Below are positions 11,308 to 20,922 of a stretch of 64,000 nucleotides of DNA, in pieces. The notes under the pieces were generated by a model that was not told where the DNA came from, did not search any database, and saw nothing but the letters and a program-made list of their open reading frames with translations. Numbering within the stretch: position 1 is the first letter of the stretch; each line of letters opens with the position of its first letter. This DNA is from Streblospio benedicti. Its lineage: Eukaryota > Annelida > Polychaeta > Spionida > Spionidae. The position numbers were made by a program, and so were the translations under genes. Location of the stretch: the NCBI GenBank assembly GCA_019095985.1, contig CM032660.1:48062491-48126490 (forward strand), written 5' to 3'.

Positions 11308-12016
11308 TACTTAGACCGCTAAAAACATTATGACTGGTGTAATTTGCTTCACAACTAGGATATCATAATGCTAGTGCAAATTAGTATTCTAGTGCTCTAG
11401 TCATGATGTAGAAAAATTTAAACAAAAATTTCTATGTGGAGGATTTTTTTTCTCACTTTCCAAGTCTAATGTAGATTTCAGTCAACAGTTTCTGAATGAA
11501 ATTTTGCATATATATTCAGTCGTTCATAAAAGATCGTTCCATCCATATCAATGAATAGAGCATTATTTTACTATGTCTGTTGAATACAGGTAATTCTTGT
11601 ATTTTTCATCACAAGTGTTTTACTGCTGATATTTTATATCTTTTTATAGATGGTAAATAATGAATTATAGGTGGTAAATAATGAAATTAAAGCAATTCTT
11701 CTGTCAATGTAATTTAGATGATACTACCGGATACGACCATCCAAGTGCCCACCCTAGTGTAACAGTCCTCCTCCTCTTTTTCTTAAATGTCCTGAAGAAT
11801 TATGTAATAACTGCACTCTCGATCGACAGCCCCCCCAGTTTGAGAAATTTCAATTTAAAGGCCCTGGGCACTTGGATGATCGTATACAGTTATTGGAAGA
11901 ATCATTGTTAATAGTCTTTATAACTAATTTGATTTAAAGATAGTTTTTTGTCATATGTAGGACAAATTCCGTTACAAATATGAAATAAATTCATTTATAA
12001 AATGTTTAAAAAAAAT
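11308..12016 (+). other. 3' flank of the SLF1 retrocopy, possible UTR
   Basis: AT-rich, non-coding. AATAAA occurs near 11983-11990, followed by an eight-A run at 12008-12015 that could be the remnant of a retrocopy poly-A tail. No target-site duplication was identified. A TA-flanked MITE is embedded at 11727-11889. Confidence 0.35.
11727..11889 (-). mobile_element. TA-flanked MITE, copy 1
   Basis: The ends read CCGGATACGACCATCCA and TGGATGATCGTATACAG, near-perfect inverted repeats flanked by TA on both sides. The interior matches the element at 60153-60321 in the opposite orientation, including the CACTCTCG / CGAGAGTGCAG and TTTAAGAAAAAG segments. A TA duplication suggests mobilisation by a Tc1/mariner-type transposase. 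There is no coding capacity. Confidence 0.8.
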
Positions 12017-12134
12017 ATACGCCTGATGCCTCAGTTGTTAATTGAACACAGAAATAGTTATACAAAATAATAGGATAACTTTTCTAATAAGAGAGAATAT
12101 AGGACAACTGATCTTGGCCTAATACAACGCTAAA

Positions 12135-13269
12135 ATGTCTTCTAAGGAATTGAATGAATGTGACCAAAACTTCTTTTCAACAATATCTGCACTGAAGCAG
12201 GGTCAAACTCAACAGAGTGAGAGAAAATTTCAATGTACGATTTGTGAGAAGAAATTTGACACTAAGTTAAAGTTACAAGTGCACTCAAGAACCCACACTG
12301 GTGAAAAACCGTACAAGTGCAGTAAATGTGGGAAAAGCTTTAGTGAGAATGGCAGCTTGACAAAACATGAGAATGCACACAGTGGAGAAACCATACGAGT
12401 GTACTGACTGTGGGAGGTGTTTCAGTGACAGTAGCACCTTGATCAGACACATGCAAACTCACACAGTGTGTGAGAAATCATTCAGTCTTAAAGGAGGTCT
12501 TAATAGGCACCTGAAAACCCACACCGGCGAGAAACCTTTGGAGTGCAGTGAATGTGGAATGTGTTTTCAACAAAAACGCCACTTGACCAGACACATGCGA
12601 AGTCATTCAGAGGAGAAAACTCATCTGGCTGAGAAATCGTATAAATGCAGTGAATGTGAGAAATGTTTTAGTGACACTAGCAACTCTACCCGTCACATGA
12701 GAATCTACACTGGGGAGAAACCTTACCAGTGTAATTTATGTGAGAAATCATTTAGGTTGAGTCAAAGTTTGAAGGAGCATCTTCTGACCCACACTGGGGA
12801 TAAACCATACAAGTGTGATCAGTGTGGCAAATGTTACAGAGACCGTTCTAAACTGAGCGTCCATCAGCGAACCCATACCGGAGAGAAACCATTCAAGTGT
12901 AGTGAGTGTGGCAAATGTTTTGCTGAAAGCATTTACCTAAAGAACCACATGAAGGTGCACTCTGGGGTGAGAGCGTACGAGTGTGGTCAGTGTGGGAAAA
13001 GCTTCGCTCACAGCTCTAATCTCAAGACTCACACGCGCACACACACGGGAGAGAAACCGTATGAATGTGAACAGTGCGGGAAGCGTTTTGCCGAGAGATC
13101 CACGCTGAGGAGACAAATGTGCATGAAACCGGACGGCGGGATCATCTGGAGCCACGAGTGCGGGGATCTAGTTGGTGCGGGACCTGGTCCAAATGAGGGA
13201 AACTTTGTCTGGAAGTGGGGATCCGGAGGCCCTGCTTGGATCCAGCATGGATGGTTAGCGGGAAATTGA
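12135..13269 (+). pseudogene. intronless C2H2 zinc-finger gene, about 11 fingers, probably decayed
   Basis: From an ATG at 12135 the frame encodes about 11 tandem Kruppel-type C2H2 fingers with TGEKPY-type linkers (for example YKCSKCGKSF, YQCNLCEKSF, FKCSECGKCF). Such proteins usually bind DNA as nuclear transcription regulators. The frame breaks after the second finger near 12366, where two bases appear to be missing, and resumes in another frame to 13269. Finger 4 lacks its first cysteine segment, finger 6 has Tyr for the last His, and finger 11 has lost both His (RRQMCM). No KRAB, BTB or other N-terminal domain is seen. The remaining fingers are well conserved, so decay is recent, or the frame change is an assembly error. 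Confidence 0.8.
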
Positions 13270-14017
13270 CATAAAAGACAACAAAATGGAAATCATATAC
13301 TTATGACTGAAACCTGCAGACGCATTGAGGAAAACTTGAAATTGGAAAAACTTTTACATGTTTGTTAAAATAATTTTCTAACATTTTTCATAATTTCTTT
13401 GTGTAAATCTGTGTGTGATTAATTAAATTAATCATTAGAATATGTGAATATTTAATAATTTTAATTGAAAATAAATGTAGCAAAATTCATTATTTGAATA
13501 GTTTTTTATAGAACTCAGTTGATATCATCATTTTGTTTTTCTCTCAGAATAATGGGTTTAAATCCTGATTGAAGATAATAATTTTTAACAGGTTTTATAA
13601 CTTTCTAGATTCTGTATAGAACAAGTTTCCTATGAGGCTTTTTTTTACGTTATTGATTCATTCAATTTTGGAAACATCGCCATTTGCTTCAGCCTGCTAT
13701 ACTGAATATAATTAGGAAACGATTCCTTCTAAACATGACAAATATTTACACAATAACTATAGAAATAGTCAACGATAGACAAAATGTGTAACAATCTCAC
13801 AATTCCTCTCAGGTACAAAAACTGGTGATTTTGCAAGCCAATAGTACTTTGGTTTATTTGGATATAGTTTGTTCATTTGACGTACAAATAATGATATAAG
13901 GGTATAAATGGAAAACATATATCGATTTCATGGTAAATCTCTGAGAAAGTTAACTGTGATGCCTCTTTACAGTCTGAGCATTGAGTCATATGATCTGGCT
14001 CATGGCTGTTAGATTTT
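13270..14017. other. non-coding AT-rich stretch
   Basis: No gene, RNA or repeat family recognised between the zinc-finger pseudogene and the LINE tail. Confidence 0.4.
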
Positions 14018-14462
14018 TTTATTATTATTATTATTATTTATTTATTTCAGATATTAACATGCATAAAACATATAAATATCCATAGATAAAACAAAAAGCT
14101 AAAATTATATACAATTATAGACATTAAGAAGTTTAAAAAATTAGAACAATCCTAGGTTCCATACTAAATTAAGACTGGATCTGTGAAATGTATTACAATC
14201 GGTAATTACTGATAAAATGGAATTGTCACTTAAAAACACACGATTACAAAAACCAAATACGAGTTTTCTTTCAATAACAATAAAAGGATCAACATGCATA
14301 TTTATCATTGTTACCGTAGTATTATATTTATCACAATTAAATAGTCCTTTGAAGATTCGTTTGAAAGCAGTAATAAGTTTTTTCCTACATTCTTGAGTAT
14401 ACTTAGACCATAGACACACATCATAAAAATTACAACAATATGACTTAAACAGTTTAACAAGT
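14018..14462 (-). mobile_element. 5'-truncated LINE tail with (TAA)n end
   Basis: On the minus strand the frame from about 14460 reads LFKSYCCNFYDVCLW, then RIFKGLFNCDKY, NMHVDPFIVIERKLVFGF and a short C terminus. This matches the region following the reverse transcriptase in Jockey/CR1-type non-LTR elements. It is followed in LINE sense by about 60 bp of UTR and a (TAA)n microsatellite (plus-strand ATT/TTTA repeats at 14018-14046), the usual 3' tail. Only this last ~440 bp is present. Confidence 0.7.
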
Positions 14463-14615
14463 CCAGTCCAAGTACTTTGCAGCTGGACTTGAGTCCAAGT
14501 ACAAGTACATTGATGATTTTTCCAATGTACTTGAGTCCAAGTACAAGTACATTGATGATTTTTTGACTTTGTGGAAGTACTTTGAGTACTTGAGTCCAAG
14601 TACCAAGTACACAGG
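14463..14615. repeat. AAGTAC/GTACTT-rich repeat, block 1
   Basis: About two and a half copies of a ~45-bp unit containing TGTACTTGAGTCCAAGTACA and a TTGATGATTTTT spacer. The same AAGTACTTGGACTCAAGTAC core recurs at 16158-16314. The core is self-complementary, so it can form short hairpins on either strand. Confidence 0.7.
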
Positions 14616-16157
14616 TTGAATGTTCAATGAAATACAAGACAAAGACTGACATTTTACTGTATATCAGCTGGATATACATACGTTTTTTGTTAAACTACAA
14701 CCATGTATTATATAGCAAGTAGAATGTGTTGAAAAATGATTGAATATTCATAAGGAATCTGTTGAACTTTGACCCTTTGCCAACTAATAAGTACTCAGAG
14801 AGCACAGCATTGCTAAAACAACATTGACGAAGTCCACGAATTACTAAGTGAAACTGAATCTGTGTGTCTCACTATTGGACAAGTCGTCAGTTTAAATCAT
14901 TCATGGGTATTACAGCCTTTTTATCAAAGATTGAAAACTGCAGAGGGTATATGTGAGATTGACATAGGGTGACATGCCCTGTAATAGAAGCAAATGGTAA
15001 ATTGTATTTCTTTTATAATAGACAGTTTGGTTACTATTTCTTTATCATTCCGAAGATGTTTTATTATTTCTTTCAAATAAATTGTATACAGGTATACAGC
15101 GGAGAAACATCACTCACAGTTGTCTCTTTTAAAGTTCAAAACAATGGTTTTTGCGAGGACGTGAATATTTACTTATCGTTTAGTTAGATTACAAATGTAT
15201 CATATACCCATTGATCTGAATAACAATTCATCTTACTATCTATCTGCTATAAGCATGTTAAGAAAAGATGAAGGACTTCAAAGCATTTCCCAGGATTGGA
15301 ATTTCCCTCCTTAATTATCAAAATGACTTGCTATCAGAAGTAGCATGCTTGCATTAACTCTCTTAAGGAGGTTACACAATAGCCTTTTGTCTGCCGTTAA
15401 CCTTTAGACAAACATTCTATTGTGCTGCTTTCAATGAACAGGAAATATCTTAAACTGACCAACATAAGGATTCTGTAATTAAACTGGTCAGTTTTCAATT
15501 GAATTGTCTGAGGGTAGTATAGGTATATGGCCATACATTTAGAAATTATGGTGTGTATTGTATAATTGTATAATTTGGTGTATAAATAATAATAACTTTT
15601 CGTGTTATATAATTTTCGTATCTATATTATAAATTTCAAATGTAATTTAAAATTAAATAATAATAAAAGATCATCCATAAAACGTGTATATGATATTAGG
15701 TCAAAGACATGTGGATGGTATCTATATGTAATAGCCATTTTCGGAGAATTTTGTGAACTGAAACTTGTTTTTATTATGAAGTATTGTCATTTGCCAGTGG
15801 CAAATTGTTTGAACAGATTTGCTTTACATATAATAGTGCCTTCACTAATTATAAAATGCATTGAAAATACAATACACTTTTTGGTCATAACTCATAAATA
15901 TCATGTGTTCCAAATGTAAGCTTATATGCATCAAGCAGCATAACACCACACATTTTTAAGTAGAAGGATAAAACATGGACATTTAATGCATGATGATGGT
16001 GATATCATTTAACGTTTTACCATGGAGAGTTAGACATAATTTAGGTTAAACACAAAAACTACAAAAGTTTACAACTTTTTCAATCAATTAGGAAAAAATG
16101 TCTTACAGAAAAGTACAGAGTACGTATCATTTGCAAGAAATATATAAATGAAACAGT
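14616..16157. other. non-coding AT-rich stretch
   Basis: No feature supported. Short ORFs at 14969 and 15602 have no recognisable domain and AT-driven composition. Confidence 0.4.
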
Positions 16158-16314
16158 GTACTTGAAGTTGTACTTGCAAGTACCAAGTACTTTTGGGTTG
16201 TACTTGAGTCCAAGTCCAAGTACATTTGGATTTTTTCCAATGTACTTGAGTCCAAGTCCAAGTACAGCAAATCGCTGTACTTGCAAGTACTGTACTTGCA
16301 AGTACTGTACTTAG
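16158..16314. repeat. AAGTAC/GTACTT-rich repeat, block 2
   Basis: Same core as block 1 (TGTACTTGAGTCCAAGTCCA and GTACTTGCAAGTACTGTACT) with slightly different spacers. The two blocks lie about 1.6 kb apart in the same orientation. Confidence 0.7.
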
Positions 16315-16789
16315 GCACAACTCTGTTAGCCACTGATAGGAATTGTTTATTTTAATTGTAGATCACTACTTCAACTCAATTCAACTTGATTCACGACAAT
16401 TCAATACAATTCAATTTGATTCAAGTAGACTGCATGGATAAAAACTGTGAAGGATTAGCAAAAGATTTAAAAAAAAAAAAAAAAAAAAACGTATTTTGTT
16501 ATAACTGAATGTATGTTTAGTTCATCCTGGGTCAATTGCAAATAAAGCTAAATATCAGGGTTGTCATGGCAGCAATTTTGACTTTGCAAGACAGATACTA
16601 GTTAGTTTGTAACAAAAACATAAACGTGACCTGGCTACACCCCTAGTTCAACACATGATCTAACAAGGCTGACAGAAGATTGTGGCTCTGGACGCTAGAA
16701 ACTTAGTTGGGGGATTTTGTTGCATCGGTCACTCAAATTCTATATGGGTATCGATATGGACATGGACATTAAGGTTGATGAGAATGTCC

Positions 16790-16915
16790 AGTAAAAAAAA
16801 AAGTTTTGTGAATCACCACAAAACTTTGCTCACTGATAGATAATAATTTATAATAATGGAAAAAAGTAATATTAAGATTTTATTATAAAAAAAGATTTGT
16901 GTCAATATTTTTGTG
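16790..16915 (+). repeat. direct repeat A, first copy
   Basis: AGTAAAAAAAA-AAGTTTTGTG through ACTGATAGATAATAATTTAT and a TTATTATAAAAA stretch recurs at 17338-17460, with small internal deletions. It is AT-rich and non-coding. Confidence 0.65.
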
Positions 16916-17337
16916 ATATATTACAATGCGAATGAAAGGAATGGCTGACCTGTCGCAATTCAATCTGCAATTTCTAAAACACTTTCGTGTGAATTGCTGT
17001 AAAACTAATTTTCCCTTAAAGCTTAAACTATATACTATCAAAAGTAGCAAAATAATGATACCTCTTCAGGCTAGTTTTTGAGATATCATTATTTAAAGAA
17101 AGGTATCTAATATCCGCAACGTGTGATATTACAGTAAATAAGTATATGCACTTAGATTTACACACAATATATTGTTATAATGCCAGAATAAATATTGGTT
17201 ATGGTTATTTGAACATTAAATCAGCGACTTTAGTAAGATAATAAAACTATAATTAGGTATCAAATGCATAAATAAAGTGCTATAGAATAAAATTACTAAC
17301 AAAGAGCGTCAATCCAAGTGTTATCCATAGATGCGTT

Positions 17338-17460
17338 TCTAGTAAAAAAAAAGTTTTGTGGTGATCACTGATAGATAATAATTTATAATAATGGAAAAAA
17401 AATAATTTTAACACACAACTTCAGGCTAGATTTTATTATAAAAAATATTTGTGTCAATTT
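17338..17460 (+). repeat. direct repeat A, second copy
   Basis: Near-duplicate of 16790-16915. The 420-bp sequence between the copies is not repeated, so this is a dispersed direct duplication. Confidence 0.65.
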
Positions 17461-17481
17461 TACTACTTATACAATGTTTAG

Positions 17482-17588
17482 CCAGCAGGTGGCAGCATTA
17501 TGTCACTGTTATGATCAATAAGCTAACAGGTGGCAGCACTGTGTGGCAGTGGTTTTATTGCTTGCCATTGCTTGCCACTAGAGGGCAC
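17482..17588 (+). promoter_or_regulatory. cluster of three CTCF-like motifs
   Basis: Three sites in the same orientation lie within 107 bp: CCAGCAGGTGGCAG at 17482-17495, CTAACAGGTGGCAG at 17523-17536 and CCACTAGAGGGCAC at 17575-17588. The first and third match the published CTCF core CCASYAGRKGGCRS at all 14 positions and the second at 12. CTCF is a conserved bilaterian insulator and loop-anchor protein. Binding cannot be shown from sequence, and the sites could be carried by a SINE, as in some vertebrates. Confidence 0.5.
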
Positions 17589-17873
17589 CACATGGATGTT
17601 CTCAAGAACCTTAAGGATCGTTCACAAATGACGTCATCGTTTCTAACCCCCCCCCCCCTATGATGCGTCATTTTTTTAATTTCTCGTGATCCCAGTTCTT
17701 ACTATTACCCAAAATGTGTATCAATTATGCAAACAGCATCAAGTACATTGCTATGGAACAAAAAAATATTCACACCATATTGATATTTTGCATAAAAGAT
17801 CACTCATGACGACTGCACACCCCCATCCCCACCCCCATCCCACGATGACGTGAATGTGAATGATCCCTTACAC

Positions 17874-18006
17874 TCCAGTGTTACGATGCCACCCACCTTG
17901 TTCTCCACCATGTGTCTGAGGCGGCGTGTCATCTCCACACTCCCTCCCATCTCCTCCACACTTCCTCCTGTCTCCTCCCGTGACTCCACCCCCACCTCCC
18001 CGCTTG
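17874..18006 (-). CDS. putative exon, Glu/Gly/Val-rich
   Basis: On the minus strand an acceptor (gatttcag) opens a frame reading SGEVGVESREETGGSVEEMG, then TRRLRHMVENKVGGIVTLE, with a donor-like GTGTAAG at the end. The GC-rich codon choice contrasts with the AT-rich surroundings, and the second half could form a helix. No family is recognised. The phase does not fit directly with the other putative exon at 19646-19798, so they may be separate genes or miss an exon between them. Confidence 0.3.
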
Positions 18007-18104
18007 CTGAAATCACAAACAGATACTGTAGATGTACGGTTATACACTTGGGTGTAAGTACTGACATGGTAGATTCCTTATGTAAGTAAGTATGTCATTA
18101 GACT

Positions 18105-18190
18105 TATGACTCCAAAGTCAGATTAGGCCTATATCACATAGTCTCTGGTGGGATTCGAACCCACAACCTAGCAGTTCAGACTGAGAGCTT
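18105..18190 (-). repeat. tRNA-like SINE remnant
   Basis: On the minus strand GGTTGTGGGTTCGAATCCCACCAGAGAC has the T-arm and B-box of a tRNA, but there is no matching 5' acceptor strand or D-arm. It resembles the 3' half seen in the repeat arrays at 60.7-64 kb. It is a SINE fragment and not a tRNA gene. Confidence 0.5.
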
Positions 18191-19640
18191 TTTATGTTAG
18201 AAATAAACATGTTAATAATCGTGAAATAGATTGCACATCTTTCTTTTTTTCATTTCAATTTTTTCTGATTTTTTTTCAAACATTACCATTACAAAAATAA
18301 AATAAAAAAGATAATAAAATAGTATTTTTATGCTGTACGTTGCCAGATGTGTAGATAGCAATATATTATAAACTCTGTTTGAAGTTTGTTTATTTTTAGA
18401 AAAATCCTAATTTTTACAAGTGCAGTAATTGTTTAATTTTTATCATGAACAATCAATTATCTTATTTTCTACAAATGCATAACCACTAATAAAATCCTCA
18501 AATAGAGATTAAAAAGAGATGAACATTCCGGAGATGTCCATGGGGAACAAGGTTCACTTGGCTATTGTCTTTCTGTGTCTGGAGACTTAATTTGGAATTA
18601 AAAATAAACTTTATTGAAATATCTTTCCAGTGTTTCCAACATTAGTTATTCTTCAAAGTTTATTTTGAATTCTAAATTATGTCTCCAAACACTGAAAAAG
18701 ACTAAAATAACCAACAATTTGACAATCGGTGATGACCAAAATCAAACACATTGCCAATGACCAAGATTCACACAAGGAATAAGGAAAACCATCGAGTACG
18801 CTATGAAAAATAGTACCATCTGAAAGTCTATAATTTCAAATAAGTGCACAATTATCCAGTAAAAATGTTCAAATTAATATTTTTTACTGATAAAAGTGAC
18901 CAGACTAAAAGTGAAACTGATAAAGTTGTAGACTCCAACCACCAGGATCCATAATGCAAACATGAGAAAATGATCAGGACAGTCAACTCCATCACCACAT
19001 ACTTGTTCCTAGTGCTGCGGACAAACAGCATTTTATAGCAGCATTACAGTCCATGTAAAAATCACGCGAGGGAGATTTGGAATTGTAGTTTGTCATTTCC
19101 AACCAGCTACGTACCCTTTCAGTCCATGTTTTTTTATGTATATGACTTCCTCCAATTTGACTCTTTTACCAGAAAACACTTTTAGTAAACGTACAATTAA
19201 AACAATGAAAACTTAGGATTAGGATATAAAAATCCACGTAAACCGTCGAGTTTGTTGTTATTTCACTTGTCATACATTTCTTCTCTAATCGTAGTTCCTG
19301 TTTTAAACCAGTAGCTGGCTACAAACAATTGCATTCTGGGGGAAAAAATAGACAAACAGTATCAGTCTTTATCATTTCTTTCTGACACGGCGTAGCATCA
19401 CAGAGCTTTGGTTGATTGAGACTGCACCACGTTAGTAATAATTGTCGTAACTATTTTGATACACCGTGTACGATCGTACAGAAATCTTTTATTAAGACAG
19501 CGAAAAAGCTTCATGCATATGCAAAACAGCCACGTGCTTGGTTTGTTTGTCTATTTATTTCCCATGATTCCTAGCTATACGAGAACTGGTGTATGTGTTA
19601 TCCCCGCCTCCCATCCAGGTCACCATGGCGCTCGCTGTGA
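18191..19640. other. non-coding AT-rich stretch
   Basis: No gene supported. The segment around 18530-18720 contains short inverted copies of a GAGACTTAATTTGGAATTAA / TTTTGAATTCTAAATTATGT motif, which suggests a small degraded palindromic element, but borders are unclear. Confidence 0.35.
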
Positions 19641-19645
19641 CTGAC

Positions 19646-19798
19646 CTGGTTGCCATGGCGACCACCGTTGCCGTGGCGACCGTGGGGGTCGTCGAGGTCT
19701 GCGATCTCGAGCAGACGGGACTCGAGCTCCTCGCTGTGTTCTGTGACGTCGGCCAGCTGAAGGCGCAGGGTCTGCTCCACGTGACGCTGCTCGCAGAG
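19646..19798 (-). CDS. putative coiled-coil exon with GC-rich codons
   Basis: A 153-bp exon (51 codons, phase 0 to 0) lies between a strong acceptor (ctcctctcccccag) and a donor (CAACCAG|GTCAGT). It reads LCEQRHVEQTLRLQLADVTE, then EELESRLLEIADLDD, followed by a His/Gly/Asn-rich tail. Leucines at heptad spacing and alternating charge indicate a coiled coil. Third codon positions are nearly all G or C, quite unlike the surroundings. The host gene is not recognised and neighbouring exons are not certain. Confidence 0.45.
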
Positions 19799-20331
19799 CT
19801 GGGGGAGAGGAGGGGGGCCAGACAGGTGGCAGGCAGAAAGACATTTAATATCAGTCAAACAGACAACCTCTTTCTGCGGATTGGCTTCCAAAGTTTCATT
19901 ATCATTGGGGAGGCGATATTGCGTTTCAGTATTTGGGCCATGCCCATACGTTTACGCCTTAAACTTCGTTCATGGTTTATGGGCATAGGACCCAGCAGTT
20001 GGCTGCCATAATAAACACTAGGGGCCGTAACGACCCATATGTCTGTGCAAATATAGACAAGGTATGTTTCTGTCAGATGACACTGTCCGCAGATGGTAAT
20101 AACGAACGGACGTTACAAGGTACTAGCGATGGTACCGTTGCTCGTTCGGTGGATAAAATAGATAATTAGCAGTCGCCATGACGAAGAAATGTTGTATGGT
20201 GTGACTGACCTTTTGTTTTGGTAGATTGTGGTATGGACAGGCATAGTCTTTGAGATTTAGTCGCCGTGGGATTTACAAGACCATCCACGCTGGCCTTGCG
20301 ACACCAGAGCACGGAAGGTCTGGTAAAATGG

Positions 20332-20922
20332 ATGGGACTGACCCATCCCGCAGCTCCATTCGAATTTAGCGTTAATGTAGAGCAGATGCAGTTGTTAGAA
20401 AGCCGTTTCAAAGCCTTTAGTCTCTTGCTGAAATATGCAACATCAGAAGGCTGTGCATTTTGTCGTGAACATATTGTGCACCTGTCATTTTTGGGTGGGG
20501 TAAGGACTCGTGACCCAGATGGGAGCAATACCATGGACATTATGGCCTGCTGTTTTGCTGGGGTGCATAAACGATGTCTCTATGAATTCATAGGTAGTAC
20601 GTGGACGTGCCCGCACGAGGCTTATGGGGACGATGCATGTCATATGGTTATGGACTGCATTAACAAGCGTGTGCATAACCCTTGGGATAAGCAGTTTTAT
20701 ACTCGACGGGTGAGATGCCCACGCTGTAGGACTTCTTATTCCCAGGGCAGACCTTGCTTATTTCATATTGACCAGGTCCACAGAAATTATGTAAGAGGAA
20801 TGAGGGCTAAACTTCCCGTTTCATTTGGAATGTACCACAAAACATATGCCACTCATTGTTTTATAAGGCGCATAGAGAACCGTGCACGAAAAATGTATTC
20901 CATACCATGCACTAGATTCTAA
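20332..20922 (+). CDS. single-exon RING-like zinc-binding ORF
   Basis: From the first ATG at 20332 the frame gives 197 codons; it is open from 20254 without an earlier ATG. It contains CAFC, then CCFAGVHKRC, a CPHEAYGDDACH segment and CPRC. The spacing C-x2-C ... C-x4-H-x2-C ... C-x2-C fits a divergent RING-type zinc-binding fold, which in other proteins usually recruits a ubiquitin-conjugating enzyme; the usual fourth ligand is not clear. The N-terminal part (EFSVNVEQMQLLESRFKAFS) looks helical. There is no intron signal, no recognised family and no coding neighbour in register. It could be a retrocopy, an orphan gene or part of an old mobile or virus-derived segment. Confidence 0.45.
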   Translation: MGLTHPAAPFEFSVNVEQMQLLESRFKAFSLLLKYATSEGCAFCREHIVHLSFLGGVRTRDPDGSNTMDIMACCFAGVHKRCLYEFIGSTWTCPHEAYGDDACHMVMDCINKRVHNPWDKQFYTRRVRCPRCRTSYSQGRPCLFHIDQVHRNYVRGMRAKLPVSFGMYHKTYATHCFIRRIENRARKMYSIPCTRF

